Source: Saprospiraceae bacterium (lineage in GTDB: Bacteria > Bacteroidota > Bacteroidia > Chitinophagales > Saprospiraceae). From it: 64,000 nucleotides of DNA. The stretch is from contig JANWXM010000005.1 in assembly GCA_025055285.1 (NCBI GenBank), positions 62,001-126,000 of the forward strand, written 5' to 3'. The notes under the pieces were generated by a model. That model was given only the letters and a program-made list of their open reading frames with translations, was not told where the DNA came from and ran no database searches. Both the position numbers and the translations under genes were made by a program. Numbering within the stretch: the stretch's first letter is position 1; each line of letters starts with the position of its first letter. Below are positions 17,899 through 27,521 of this stretch, in pieces.

Positions 17899-18270
17899 TT
17901 CCGATTTCGCCTTTCGAAATGAAAAAATCCTAGGGAAAGCAAATATGCAGTTTGGTATATCCAACTATTGAGCTGAGCGCAAAGAATTGGCGCTTGCCCG
18001 AAAAGTTATCTCACTCTTACTTGCGGTCAGAGGTCACTGTGGCCTTTTCGGGAAGAGCGCATCACTTTGATACTTCATTTAAATACCTCCGAGAATGCCT
18101 CATCTTCACCGAGCTGTCATCTACATGAAAAACCGCAAAATCGCGACAAGTAATTCATAATCTAAAAAACAAAAATTCAGTGCATTTCAGTCAGCATTTT
18201 GTCTATTCAATGTCTCTTTGCGTTGATTTCGCGGTATCATTTTCTTCAAGCAAAATCACTGTATCCTGCT
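17899..18270. other. Divergent intergenic gap with a large imperfect hairpin
   Basis: 372 bp between the DUF4442 gene (leftward) and a small barrel gene (rightward). It holds a perfect 9-bp inverted repeat (17997-18005 with 18044-18052) that extends outward, with one bulge, to 17991-18058, leaving a 38-nt loop. Both promoters must lie here, but no clear -7 element was found. No tRNA or conserved RNA recognised. Confidence 0.4.
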
Positions 18271-18852
18271 ATGCGACTCATTCTGTGTATCTGGTTTGCG
18301 CTGTTAGCTCACGGTCTTTTGGCCCAATATGGAGGCCCTCGCCTCTTCGTAGACATACCTTATTTTTATTTACATGCCCCTGATATAGAGAGACTAAGCG
18401 AGCGCGTGGGAGCAGGGCTTGAAGCGGCAATGAACGTGGGAGCACATTGGGGAGTAACTCGCTTGGCTGTCGGGACGACATTTACCCTCAATCCTAGCGC
18501 CGATGATTTCGCTAAAACAACTCTTTGGCGCCCATATGCCCTTATGGAGGCTGGCGCAGGCCTATACCGGTCAAATGGGAACCGATGTGCGAAAAGCCAC
18601 CAGAGCGCTTTTACGGCAATGGGAAAAATGGGCGTGCGTTATGATTTCCATCGCAGGGCTGTTGCCGTATCAGAGGGTATCGAGCCGAGCTCTGTAGACT
18701 TTCTCCTCGGCGTTGAACTCGGTTATTTCTTCATCCGAGACGTCTTTCGCAATACAGAATTCGTGCTCAACGGCAACTACCACACGCAGGCAAAGGTAAT
18801 TTCACTAAACGCTGGACTCAAGATGTTTCTCAATTTGCGCGCCAATAGGTAG
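18271..18852 (+). CDS. Small exported barrel-like protein
   Basis: 193 residues from the ATG at 18271, which directly precedes a signal peptide (I-L-C-I-W-F-A-L-L-A-H-G-L-L-A-Q). The rest alternates hydrophobic and polar residues in short strands (G-A-G-L-E-A-A-M-N-V-G, L-L-G-V-E-L-G-Y-F-F, S-L-N-A-G-L-K-M-F), as in 8-stranded outer-membrane barrels. No specific family recognised. The frame is open from 18199, but that extension is not signal-like. Confidence 0.55.
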   Translation: MRLILCIWFALLAHGLLAQYGGPRLFVDIPYFYLHAPDIERLSERVGAGLEAAMNVGAHWGVTRLAVGTTFTLNPSADDFAKTTLWRPYALMEAGAGLYRSNGNRCAKSHQSAFTAMGKMGVRYDFHRRAVAVSEGIEPSSVDFLLGVELGYFFIRDVFRNTEFVLNGNYHTQAKVISLNAGLKMFLNLRANR

Positions 18853-18875
18853 GAATACTTCGCCAACACTTGAAC

Positions 18876-20417
18876 TTAAGGCGCCACCAACCAGAAGGAC
18901 TGGCGCACGACGCCCAACTTGCTCGTGCATACCAGCACATACGGGCCTGTAGGCCATTTTTCTGTAGGTAAGAAGAGCCAGTCTCGCGAGCTGAGGAGCG
19001 TAAGTTCTTGCTGGAAGAGAAGGCGGCCTCCCGTGTCGAAAACAGACAGCACTATTGGCTGTTGACGCCATGATTCTGGAGCCTCTACGGCAAGCGGTGT
19101 GCCTTGAGGCAAGAAAGTGGGAAAAATGCGCCAGCCTCCTTCGTGCGCTGCATTTACTGTGCTGGCCGAAGTAGACAAGAAGCGGCCTGAAGCACTGTAT
19201 GGTCCTACTGATGCGGCGTTAAACGCGCGCACACGCCAAAAGTAGTTCCAGTTGGGCGATATGTTTTGAACTAAGACAAACGTGTCGCTTACTATGGCCT
19301 CAAAGTCACGCACGCCAAAAGAACCTACCTTCGACACCTGCACGAGATAGTGAGTAGCATTAGGCACAGACCTCCAATGGAGTATCGTAGCGTTTACAGG
19401 ACTTGGAACGCTGTTGATAGGAGCAACGAGGAGGGCTGGCTCAGAAACCAGTCCACTAACGGGCATGGAGGGAGCTACCCATCGAGAGCGGTCGGTTCGC
19501 AGGCGAGCACGCATGATCTGAATCTGCTGAGGAGTAAAACGACGTTGACAGTTGTCAGCGGCATACGACATGAAGAGCGTGCCGTCGGAGAAGAAAGGTT
19601 TGCCTGCTGGGTCACGCTGTTGCACGTTACTTAGCCCTTGAGCATTACACGACCAGCGATAACTGAGATAGTCAGGACCCGTATCGCAAATGCGGTCAGC
19701 AGCAATTGAGCAATTGCTACCATCGACATATTCTACCAAAGCTGTATCTAAAGGTGCAGGGACGATCGTATCCGGTTCGGCGTGAAAGTGGGTGTAATCA
19801 TAAAGCAACGTGTCTGGTGTAGGCAAGTCGGGATTATAAACCTTGCCTTCCCACCCCAGGAAGGGATGCGGCAAAGCCAGAGCATGTCCAACCTCATGAG
19901 CCCAAGTGTGGCCATTGGGACCAGAACAAGCATGGGCCATTGCGATACCTGCATAAGGTAGGTTATAGCCGCAATTGCCAGCTGCTCGCTGCACAAAGTA
20001 AACATTCAGTGCATCGGAAACATTGTTGGCGAACATCATAGCGCGCCCTTGCACAATAGAGTCATGCTCGAACCACGCCGAATTGTTAAGTAAATTCCAA
20101 GCATGCTTGAAATAAAAGCGGATACCCGTCTGTGCAAAATCCTCGTTCAAGCGATAAAAGGCGTCGAGTAATCGGTCTGGACCAAAACGCCCAGTACCAT
20201 CATTTCGCGCAAGAAGGTGAATCTGCATGCCTACCCAAAGGGTATCATCACTATCTGGAACCTTTATTAGGCCCTCTAAGTATCGACGCAGCCAAGGATC
20301 CACCCCGGGAGGTGTTCCACATGGGTGTAGCGCATCTCCATTTGCGTCATCTTGAGCGCAAGCGATAACAATAGAGATAAAATTCCAAAGTAAAAGAAAA
20401 ATCCAACGCATACCCAT
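18876..20417 (-). CDS. Secreted M43-type zinc metalloprotease with sorting domain
   Basis: 513 residues: signal peptide (1-21), pappalysin-like catalytic domain with zinc motif H174-E175-x-x-H178 and third ligand H184, and a Met-turn in F-M-S-Y-A-A-D-N-C. A fibronectin-III-like domain follows (about 330-415), with the typical W-R-S-V-P-N-A-T-H-Y and W-R-V-R-A-F strands. The last 85 residues look like a type IX secretion sorting domain (F-D-T-G-G-R-L, then G-P-Y-V-L-V, then F-W-L-V). The glycine normally at the zinc-motif turn (HExxHxxGxxH) is alanine 181. The start may be either of two Mets six bases apart. Confidence 0.85.
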   Translation of the reverse strand: MGMRWIFLLLWNFISIVIACAQDDANGDALHPCGTPPGVDPWLRRYLEGLIKVPDSDDTLWVGMQIHLLARNDGTGRFGPDRLLDAFYRLNEDFAQTGIRFYFKHAWNLLNNSAWFEHDSIVQGRAMMFANNVSDALNVYFVQRAAGNCGYNLPYAGIAMAHACSGPNGHTWAHEVGHALALPHPFLGWEGKVYNPDLPTPDTLLYDYTHFHAEPDTIVPAPLDTALVEYVDGSNCSIAADRICDTGPDYLSYRWSCNAQGLSNVQQRDPAGKPFFSDGTLFMSYAADNCQRRFTPQQIQIMRARLRTDRSRWVAPSMPVSGLVSEPALLVAPINSVPSPVNATILHWRSVPNATHYLVQVSKVGSFGVRDFEAIVSDTFVLVQNISPNWNYFWRVRAFNAASVGPYSASGRFLSTSASTVNAAHEGGWRIFPTFLPQGTPLAVEAPESWRQQPIVLSVFDTGGRLLFQQELTLLSSRDWLFLPTEKWPTGPYVLVCTSKLGVVRQSFWLVAP

Positions 20418-20803
20418 GAACTGTCGTGTTTAAGCACCCTGACGATCCATTCGCCGAGCGTAAAAGTACGACAAACCGCACCGACTTAATTTAATCGAGG
20501 GTAAACGAGGAGGATTTTCCGTAATCTAAAACGAGTTGTCTCCCATCGCAAAAACCGCGCTTGCACCTTCTAAGCGCAGCGAGCATTTGAGTACTTTATA
20601 CCTAGTTTCCTTGGAGTATCTCTTTTCGCCTGTAGAGGTCTACAGAGTGAAAAAAGTGACCTGCCTACTCGGAGGTACTCAATCCGAAAGTGAAATGCTT
20701 TACTGAAACCAAACTACCTTTGCTGCACAAGAGAAAGTACGCGTTATTCGCTGCAATGTTTCGATAAAAAAGCATAAGGTGTCACGTAAAAAAGTTTGGT
20801 GTT
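20418..20803. other. Intergenic gap before the TPR gene
   Basis: 386 bp between the leftward protease gene and the rightward TPR gene. One TAnnTTTG element is present at 20715-20722, and on the minus strand a TACTTTTA near 20463-20470 could serve the protease. Otherwise no gene, RNA or repeat seen. Confidence 0.4.
20715..20722 (+). promoter_or_regulatory. Putative sigma-A -7 element
   Basis: TACCTTTG, a perfect match to TAnnTTTG, 81 bp before the TPR gene. The -33 region lacks a clear TTTG. Confidence 0.4.
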
Positions 20804-22129
20804 ATGAAAAAAACGATTTTTTTCTTATTTTTCTTTGTGTTGGCGTTTTATGTCGCCAGTGCTCAAGAAGACCCTGTCAAACTCGCTAAGCAAGCTGGTC
20901 GCGCGCTAACGAGTTATAACATGGACCCCTCAAACGTTTCCAAGTTAGACGAGGCTAAAACAAAAATTAATCAGGCCCTTCAGGCAGAGAGCGTGCAAGC
21001 TTTGGCCTCCGCCTGGCAAACGAAAGGCGAGATATATAGTACTATCGTCCAGCGCGAAATGATGATGCGCCAGCTCAATCCTTCGTCTCCGCTGAGCGGC
21101 GACAACGATGCCTTGGAAGCTTTCGAAGCTTTCAAAAAAGCTTATCAACTTGCCACTAAGAAATTTGAAAAATCCGATGCAGCAAAGGGAATTGCTGAAA
21201 TACAGGCCTATCTCACCAATATAGGTCTAATGAAGTATGAAGCGCAGGCTTACGACAAAGCTTTCCGCTCTTTCGATGCGCTCATTCAAAGCCATGATAT
21301 CTTAAGCGCAGAAAAACTTAAAAGTCAGTTAGACGACCCCGAGCAATATAAAAACCAGCTCTTTGTTACGGGTCTATGTGCTCAACTAGCGCGCATGAAC
21401 GAAGAGGCGGAAAAATACTACATGCGCCTCTATGAGAAGGGCGATGCCCCGTCGGCCGTTTACGAGGGCTTGTATCAGATAAAAAGTGAGAAGGGAGAGC
21501 AAGAAGTGGCTGAACGAATCCTCAAAGAGGGCCGCCGAAAATATCCCAACGACTCTGGCTTATTGTTTGCCGAAATCAATCTCTCCCTGAAAAAGGGCCA
21601 ACTAGAGGAACTAATTACGGGCCTAAAGCAAGCTATGGAGCAAGAGCCCAACAACATCAGCCTTTATCTGACGATGGGTAACGTTTATGACAACCTGTAT
21701 CAGCGAGAGGTTCAAGCGAAAAAGGATGCAAAAGCCGCTGAATACTTTGCTGAAGCGAAGAAATATTATGAAAAAGCTCTTGAAATTGACCCAAAGTCGG
21801 CTGATGCATATTACTCACTTGGAGCGCTGTATTACAACAAGGCGGCCGCCCGTACCCAAGAATTAAACGCCCTTCCGCAAGATGACTATTCGGCAGCCAC
21901 CATCAAAAAATACCAACAGATCCAAAAGGAAATTATGGCGCTTTTTGATGAATCCCTGCCCTATTTTCAAAAATCTGAAGCACTAAATCCCAACGACATC
22001 AATACCCTAATTGCCTTGTCGGAAATATATGCGCGCAAGGATGACCTAGAAAAAGCCAGTGAGTTCAAGAAGCGCCTGGACGTGGTGCGTAGTGGTGGCA
22101 AAAATCCTAGTTCATATTTCAAACTGTAA
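20804..22129 (+). CDS. Exported tetratricopeptide-repeat protein
   Basis: 441 residues with a signal peptide (F-F-L-F-F-F-V-L-A-F-Y-V-A-S-A-Q). The rest is helical with TPR units: clear repeats include Y-Y-E-K-A-L-E-I-D-P-K-S-A-D-A-Y-Y-S-L-G near 320 and F-Q-K-S-E-A-L-N-P-N-D-I-N-T-L near 390, plus weaker ones earlier. Periplasmic scaffold, partner unknown. The MFS gene starts 26 bp later, which may indicate co-transcription. Confidence 0.8.
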   Translation: MKKTIFFLFFFVLAFYVASAQEDPVKLAKQAGRALTSYNMDPSNVSKLDEAKTKINQALQAESVQALASAWQTKGEIYSTIVQREMMMRQLNPSSPLSGDNDALEAFEAFKKAYQLATKKFEKSDAAKGIAEIQAYLTNIGLMKYEAQAYDKAFRSFDALIQSHDILSAEKLKSQLDDPEQYKNQLFVTGLCAQLARMNEEAEKYYMRLYEKGDAPSAVYEGLYQIKSEKGEQEVAERILKEGRRKYPNDSGLLFAEINLSLKKGQLEELITGLKQAMEQEPNNISLYLTMGNVYDNLYQREVQAKKDAKAAEYFAEAKKYYEKALEIDPKSADAYYSLGALYYNKAAARTQELNALPQDDYSAATIKKYQQIQKEIMALFDESLPYFQKSEALNPNDINTLIALSEIYARKDDLEKASEFKKRLDVVRSGGKNPSSYFKL

Positions 22130-22155
22130 GTTGCTCGGCTCACAGGGAAGTCCCT

Positions 22156-23397
22156 ATGAAAGAGTATGCGACGCAAACGCCTAGATTGCTCAACGCCGCC
22201 GTAATTGTGGCGGCGTTGGGCTACTTTGTAGATATATACGACCTATTGCTTTTTGGTTTTGTCCGTGTTAAGAGCCTTCAAGATTTGGGCTTTTCGGGTC
22301 AGCAGTTAACTGATGTGGGTGTGGTTCTGCTCAACTGGCAAATGGCCGGCATGCTATTGGGCGGAGTAGTCTGGGGTGTCCTTGGCGATAAGCGAGGGCG
22401 AGTGCGCGTCTTATACTTTTCCATTGCTCTTTATTCCATTGCAAACATCCTCAACGGATTAGTGAGCTCTTCGCTCGATTATGCCATTTTGCGCTTCCTA
22501 GCCGGCATCGGGCTTGCAGGTGAATTGGGCGCAGGAATAACCCTAGTGGCAGAAAGCCTACCCAAAGATAAGCGCGGTTATGGAACAATGATTGTGGCCT
22601 CGGTGGGCCTCAGCGGAGCCCTTCTAGCATGGGTTATTGACATGTTTTTTCCGTGGCGCATCTGCTTCTTTATCGGCGGCTTCCTAGGGCTGTTGTTGCT
22701 TGTTTTGCGCGTTAGTGTTCACGAATCTGGCATGTTTCGCCACATGGCAGCTACAGAAGGCATCAGTCGAGGAAATTTTCTCGCGCTTTTTACCAATTGG
22801 AACCGATTTTCACGCTTTGCCCGTTGTTTACTTATCGGCTTTCCAACCTGGTTTGTCGTAGGCGTTTTGGTAACTTTAGCTCCAGAGTTTGGCCAAGCGA
22901 AAGGACTTTCGAACGTATCGGCTGGCAACGCCATTGCTGCCTGCTATACAGGACTTATCTTGGGCGATATCGCCTCTGGCCTACTCAGTCAATTGCTGCG
23001 CAGCCGCTTGAAGGTGATGTGGATTTTCCTGATTATAGATGCTCTGGCCATAACATACTACTTGTTCGCCCCCTTCTCTACGGTTGCTGCTTTCCACGTT
23101 GCTCATTTCTTGTTGGGCTTATCGGTAGGCTTTTGGGTGATCTTCGTCACTATTGGCGCTGAACAATTTGGAACCAATTTGCGCGCTACGGTGGCAACCT
23201 CTGTACCCAATTTTGCCCGCGGCATGCTGGTGCCAATTGCATCAGCCTTTCTATGGCTCAAAGGGCCTAACCTTACAGGAGGAGTTATTCCTGCTGCCTC
23301 TATCGTGGGTGCTGCTTGCCTACTCATTGCCTTTTCTGCCCTTATTGGGATGAAAGAAACTTTTGACCAAGACTTAAACTACGTGGAGACCATCTAA
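22156..23397 (+). CDS. MFS transporter
   Basis: 413 residues, about 12 membrane helices. The loop 2-3 signature G-V-L-G-D-K-R-G-R-V is present, and D-I-Y-D-L in helix 1 resembles the acidic motif of metabolite:H+ symporters (sugar/aromatic-acid branch); helix 4 has R-F-L-A-G-I-G-L-A-G-E-L-G-A-G, also typical of that branch. Substrate unknown. Downstream is lipoamide dehydrogenase, with its own putative -7 element between. Confidence 0.85.
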   Translation: MKEYATQTPRLLNAAVIVAALGYFVDIYDLLLFGFVRVKSLQDLGFSGQQLTDVGVVLLNWQMAGMLLGGVVWGVLGDKRGRVRVLYFSIALYSIANILNGLVSSSLDYAILRFLAGIGLAGELGAGITLVAESLPKDKRGYGTMIVASVGLSGALLAWVIDMFFPWRICFFIGGFLGLLLLVLRVSVHESGMFRHMAATEGISRGNFLALFTNWNRFSRFARCLLIGFPTWFVVGVLVTLAPEFGQAKGLSNVSAGNAIAACYTGLILGDIASGLLSQLLRSRLKVMWIFLIIDALAITYYLFAPFSTVAAFHVAHFLLGLSVGFWVIFVTIGAEQFGTNLRATVATSVPNFARGMLVPIASAFLWLKGPNLTGGVIPAASIVGAACLLIAFSALIGMKETFDQDLNYVETI

Positions 23398-23414
23398 ACT
23401 GCCCTTGCCAAACC

Positions 23415-23422
23415 TACCTTTG
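23415..23422 (+). promoter_or_regulatory. Putative sigma-A -7 element
   Basis: TACCTTTG, perfect TAnnTTTG, 33 bp upstream of the lipoamide dehydrogenase ATG. No clear -33 box. Confidence 0.4.
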
Positions 23423-23455
23423 CCGCGCAATTGTAGAATAAACGTTGTCTGAGAC

Positions 23456-24856
23456 ATGAATTTCGACCTAATCGTCATTGGAAGCGGCCCTGGTGGGTAT
23501 GTAGCCGCTATACGCGCCTCGCAATTAGGCATGAACACTGCAGTTATTGAACGCGAAAGCCTTGGCGGTATTTGCCTCAACTGGGGATGCATCCCCACCA
23601 AAGCACTCCTAAAGAGCGCTCAAGTATTCGAGTACCTTCAGCACGCTGAGGACTACGGCATTCGCCTCAATGGAAAATATCAGCCCGACTTCTCTGCTAT
23701 GATTAAGCGCAGCCGCAGCATAGCGGACAGTATGAACAAAGGCGTGCAATTTTTAATGAAGAAAAATAAAATCACTGTTATTTATGGCACAGCCAGACTA
23801 GCTCCGGGTCCAAAAGTCGTCGTTCAAGAAAAAGATGGCAAACAAGCTGAGTATACTGCAAAACACATCATCATTGCTACAGGTGGGCGCGCCAAGGAGC
23901 TTCCCAACTTGCCTATTGATGGCCGTAAAGTCATCGAATATCGCCGAGCTATGTCGCTAGAGGAGCAACCCAAGCGCATGGTCGTGGTCGGCGCCGGTGC
24001 TATTGGTGTCGAATTCAGCTACTTCTATCACACTATTGGTACTGAAGTAACGATTGTCGAATACTTAGAACAAGGTTTGGTACCTCGTGAAGACGCCGAC
24101 ATCTCAAAGGAGTTGGCTAAGATTTACTCGCGTAAAGGCATGAAAATTTATGCCGGATGGTCTGTGGAGGGTGTAGATACTTCTGAACAGGAAGTCAAAG
24201 TGTTTATCAAGAGTCGCGCAGATGGAAAGGTCGAGACACTTTCTTGCGACGTAGTGCTCAGCGCCGTTGGCATAACGCCCAACACGGAAAATATTGGCTT
24301 GGAAACGCTGGGCATCGCCACTGACCGCGGCTATATCCGGGTGGACTCCTATTATCGCACTAACGTCCCAGGCGTGTACGCTATTGGCGACGTCTTGCCA
24401 ACACAAGCGCTTGCCCACGTGGCTAGTGCTGAAGGAATTACGTGTGTAGAAAAGATTGCAGGGCTTGACCCTGAACCTATAGACTATAACAATATTCCCA
24501 GTTGTACTTATTGCTCCCCCGAGATAGCCTCCGTAGGATACACTGAGGCCGCTGCTAAAGAAGCAGGTTATGAACTACTTGTGGGTAAATTTCCCTTTAC
24601 TGCCTCGGGAAAAGCCAAAGCTGCTGGCACCTCCGAAGGTTTTGTCAAGGTTATTTTCGACAAGAAGTACGGAGAGTGGCTTGGTGCTCATCTCATTGGT
24701 GCTAACGTAACTGAAATGATCGCTGAGGTCGTAGCTGCTCGCAAACTCGAAACCACGGGCCACGAAATCCTTAAATCCGTACATCCTCACCCCACCTTGA
24801 GCGAAGCTATTATGGAAGCCACCGCAGCCGCTTATGGCGAGGTCATTCATCTGTAA
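23456..24856 (+). CDS. lpdA: Dihydrolipoyl dehydrogenase (E3)
   Basis: Reoxidises dihydrolipoamide of 2-oxoacid dehydrogenase or glycine-cleavage complexes with NAD+. 466 residues. FAD motif G-S-G-P-G-G at the N-terminus, redox disulphide Cys40/Cys45 in G-G-I-C-L-N-W-G-C-I-P-T-K, NAD motif G-A-G-A-I-G-V-E-F, FAD-closing A-I-G-D-V-L, and the C-terminal H-P-H-P-T-L-S-E that donates the catalytic His-Glu pair. No E1/E2 genes lie nearby. Confidence 0.95.
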   Translation: MNFDLIVIGSGPGGYVAAIRASQLGMNTAVIERESLGGICLNWGCIPTKALLKSAQVFEYLQHAEDYGIRLNGKYQPDFSAMIKRSRSIADSMNKGVQFLMKKNKITVIYGTARLAPGPKVVVQEKDGKQAEYTAKHIIIATGGRAKELPNLPIDGRKVIEYRRAMSLEEQPKRMVVVGAGAIGVEFSYFYHTIGTEVTIVEYLEQGLVPREDADISKELAKIYSRKGMKIYAGWSVEGVDTSEQEVKVFIKSRADGKVETLSCDVVLSAVGITPNTENIGLETLGIATDRGYIRVDSYYRTNVPGVYAIGDVLPTQALAHVASAEGITCVEKIAGLDPEPIDYNNIPSCTYCSPEIASVGYTEAAAKEAGYELLVGKFPFTASGKAKAAGTSEGFVKVIFDKKYGEWLGAHLIGANVTEMIAEVVAARKLETTGHEILKSVHPHPTLSEAIMEATAAAYGEVIHL

Positions 24857-24932
24857 GGCAACACCCGAATTCATTAAATGGTCCTGATGTGAATCTCCCA
24901 AACTTTTGCTCACGATTTTGAAGACCAAGTTT

Positions 24933-24940
24933 TATCTTTG
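24933..24940 (+). promoter_or_regulatory. Putative sigma-A -7 element
   Basis: TATCTTTG matches TAnnTTTG, 56 bp upstream of accA; TTTG boxes occur upstream but at non-standard distances. Confidence 0.4.
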
Positions 24941-24996
24941 TTCAGAATTAGGCAGATAAACCATAAGGCGATCAATTAAGCAACGATACCTCCACT

Positions 24997-25983
24997 ATGA
25001 CATTCATGGAGTTCGAAAAGCCACTCGAAGCCCTATATGAACAGCTCCAGAAATTGCGTGAAGTGGGCGAGCAAGGTGAGATCGATGTGTCCGATATGAT
25101 CCGCGAATTGGAAGCTAAAATTCAACAAAGACGTAAGGAGATCTACGCTAATCTATCCGGGTGGCAAAAGGTGCAACTGTCGCGGCACCCCGAACGGCCC
25201 TATACCCTTTTCTACGCCACTACAATGTGCCGCAAATTCATCGAACTGCACGGAGACCGCTGCAGTGGCGACGACCACGCTATTGTAGGCGGCCTAGCTG
25301 ACTTAGATGGCCAGACCATTGTCATAATTGGCCATCAAAAGGGCGTAAATACCAAAATGCGGCAATACCGCAACTTCGGCATGGCAAACCCTGAAGGTTA
25401 TCGCAAAGCCCTCCGATTAATGAAATTAGCTGAGCGCTTTGGTTTTCCTGTCGTTACCCTTATTGATACTCCTGGGGCGTATCCAGGCCTCGAAGCCGAG
25501 CAACGCGGCCAGGCAGAAGCCATCGCGCGCAATCTCTTTGAAATGGCCCAGCTGCGAGTGCCTATCCTTTGCTACATCATTGGCGAAGGCGCTTCGGGAG
25601 GCGCGCTAGGTATCGGACTAGGCGACCGAGTCTTTATGCTGGAATACACGTGGTATTCCGTCATTTCTCCCGAATCGTGCTCTTCTATTCTATGGCATTC
25701 CTGGGACTACAAGGAGCAAGCTGCTGAGGCCCTCAAATTAGACGCCGACAGTATGTTTCGATTTAAACTGATCGATGGAGTCCTTCAAGAACCTTTTGGC
25801 GGAGCACACAACGACCCTGAAGAAATGGCTCGCCGGCTGAAGGCTCATATTCAAGAACAACTTGCCGAACTAATCCCTATGGATCCGGACGAGCGCATCG
25901 CCGCGCGAGTAGCCAAGTATTGCCGCATGGGCTGCTACCAAGAATTGAACAACGCTCAAAACACGCCTTGTGAAAGGGCCTAA
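24997..25983 (+). CDS. accA: Acetyl-CoA carboxylase carboxyltransferase, alpha subunit
   Basis: Works with the beta subunit AccD to transfer the carboxyl group from biotin to acetyl-CoA, the committed step of fatty-acid synthesis. 328 residues, normal length. Helical N-terminal region, then the crotonase-like core with [10 protein letters not shown] and the oxyanion/CoA motif [12 protein letters not shown]. First gene of a tight row with the DUF6913 gene (15 bp gap) and dapA (17-bp overlap). Confidence 0.96.
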   Translation: MTFMEFEKPLEALYEQLQKLREVGEQGEIDVSDMIRELEAKIQQRRKEIYANLSGWQKVQLSRHPERPYTLFYATTMCRKFIELHGDRCSGDDHAIVGGLADLDGQTIVIIGHQKGVNTKMRQYRNFGMANPEGYRKALRLMKLAERFGFPVVTLIDTPGAYPGLEAEQRGQAEAIARNLFEMAQLRVPILCYIIGEGASGGALGIGLGDRVFMLEYTWYSVISPESCSSILWHSWDYKEQAAEALKLDADSMFRFKLIDGVLQEPFGGAHNDPEEMARRLKAHIQEQLAELIPMDPDERIAARVAKYCRMGCYQELNNAQNTPCERA

Positions 25984-25998
25984 GCCATCCTTTTACTT

Positions 25999-26550
25999 AT
26001 GTTCAACTACTTGCGCAAGGTTCTGCTTCATCGCTCACTTCAGCGGTTGGTAGAGCATTCCAAACGCCGGCGGCAGTCCTTTAACTTCGAAACAGCTCGC
26101 TCTATTGCCTTACTTTTTGATGCCTCAGAAGAAGAAACACGCAAAATCGTCGCCATGTGGGCTGAGGCCTTTGTCGAACGCGAGCACCGCAAGCGGCTCC
26201 ATGTCTTAGCCTTTGTAGATGACGCTCATCTGGTCGGGCAAAGTCGCTTTCCTCAGTTTACTGCCCGGGACTTGCGCTGGTATGGTCGTATCGAAGGTCT
26301 TGCTGTGACGCGCTTCTTGGCCCAAACTCCTGACTTATTGCTTTGCTTCAATCCTCATCAGCAGCCGACAATCCAATGGGTCGCTGCGGCCTCGAAAGCT
26401 TCCATGAAGGTCGGTAGCTCAAACACACCTCCTCACGACTTCGATGTTGTGATAGAAACACCAGCCGACAAGGATATTCAGTTCTTCTTCCGACAAGTAG
26501 CCCATTACTTGAGCAAAATTGTTCCCGCCCACTATGAACAACCTGCATGA
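25999..26550 (+). CDS. DUF6913-like protein
   Basis: 183 residues, basic N-terminus (R-K-V-L-L-H-R then S-K-R-R-R-Q). Size, the F-D-x-S segment and a position between housekeeping genes and dapA match a small uncharacterised Bacteroidota family that I recall as DUF6913. Translation is probably coupled to dapA, whose ATG lies inside its last codons. No catalytic motif seen. Confidence 0.6.
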   Translation: MFNYLRKVLLHRSLQRLVEHSKRRRQSFNFETARSIALLFDASEEETRKIVAMWAEAFVEREHRKRLHVLAFVDDAHLVGQSRFPQFTARDLRWYGRIEGLAVTRFLAQTPDLLLCFNPHQQPTIQWVAAASKASMKVGSSNTPPHDFDVVIETPADKDIQFFFRQVAHYLSKIVPAHYEQPA

Positions 26551-27430
26551 ACGTTTGCGCGGAACCGGCGTAGCTCTCGTAACACCTTTTCGAGATGGCC
26601 AAATTGACTGGGAAGGCCTAGAGAAAGTCATCGAGCATGTTATAGCCGGCGGGGTAGACTTCTTAGTCAGCTTAGGCACTACGGGAGAAACTGTAACAAT
26701 TTCCGAGGTCGAACAGCGCCAAATTATTGACTTCACCCTCCGCGTCAACCGCAGCCGTTTACCTATAGTAGTTGGTAGCTTCAGCGGCAATCACACCGGC
26801 GAAATCGTCCGTCGAATGCATGCCTTCGATTTCGATGGCATTGACGCCCTGCTAATTAGCAGCCCAGCCTACAACAAACCTTCGCAAGAAGGAATTTTTC
26901 GCCATTACATGGCTCTGGCGGAAGCCTCCCCCCGTCCCATACTTTTGTATAATGTACCCAGTCGAACGGCGTCCAACATCACTGCTGAAACAACCCTACG
27001 ACTTGCCCATGCCCATGAACGCTTCATTGGGATCAAAGAAGCTAGCGACGACATTTACCAAATCTGTAAAATCCTCCAAGGTCGTCCAAAAAATTTTCTC
27101 GTCTTGAGTGGAGACGACTTTATTACCCTACCTCTAATTACCTGCGGCGGCGATGGAGTCATTTCCGTCATCAGTAATGCCCTCCCTAGCCTTTTCTCTG
27201 GAATGGTACGCGCAGCTTTAAATGGACAACTTGCCGAAGCTCGAAATCTCAATTTTCAAATGCTCGATCTTTATTGGCTACTGTTCTCTGAGGGGAACCC
27301 TCCCGGCATTAAGGCTGCTCTCGAGTTGTTGGGGCTCTGTTCTCGTGAAACACGCCTGCCGCTCACATCTATGTCTGAAGTTGGGCAGGCCGCCATTCGA
27401 AAGGAATTCGAGCGGTTAAAAGTTCTTTAA
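26534..27430 (+). CDS. dapA: 4-hydroxy-tetrahydrodipicolinate synthase
   Basis: Condenses pyruvate with aspartate semialdehyde in lysine and cell-wall diaminopimelate synthesis. 298 residues, TIM barrel. Schiff-base Lys168 in G-I-K-E-A-S, Tyr139 in L-Y-N-V-P-S-R-T with Arg144, and the threonine pair in L-G-T-T-G-E-T (49-50). ATG 26534 is chosen over a TTG at 26519 and overlaps the end of the preceding gene by 17 bp. Confidence 0.96.
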   Translation: MNNLHERLRGTGVALVTPFRDGQIDWEGLEKVIEHVIAGGVDFLVSLGTTGETVTISEVEQRQIIDFTLRVNRSRLPIVVGSFSGNHTGEIVRRMHAFDFDGIDALLISSPAYNKPSQEGIFRHYMALAEASPRPILLYNVPSRTASNITAETTLRLAHAHERFIGIKEASDDIYQICKILQGRPKNFLVLSGDDFITLPLITCGGDGVISVISNALPSLFSGMVRAALNGQLAEARNLNFQMLDLYWLLFSEGNPPGIKAALELLGLCSRETRLPLTSMSEVGQAAIRKEFERLKVL

Positions 27431-27521
27431 TTTTCGCCTATTGCCCTTCGCGCCTACACGCCAAAACTTTCTCTCTTCGAAGGAAAGGACAGAGGATATA
27501 CCTAAAAAACCTTACCTTCAA

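Noticed and set aside
24410-24425. CCCACGTGG in lpdA
   Set aside because: Lacks the GTTnC/GnAAC arms of parS.
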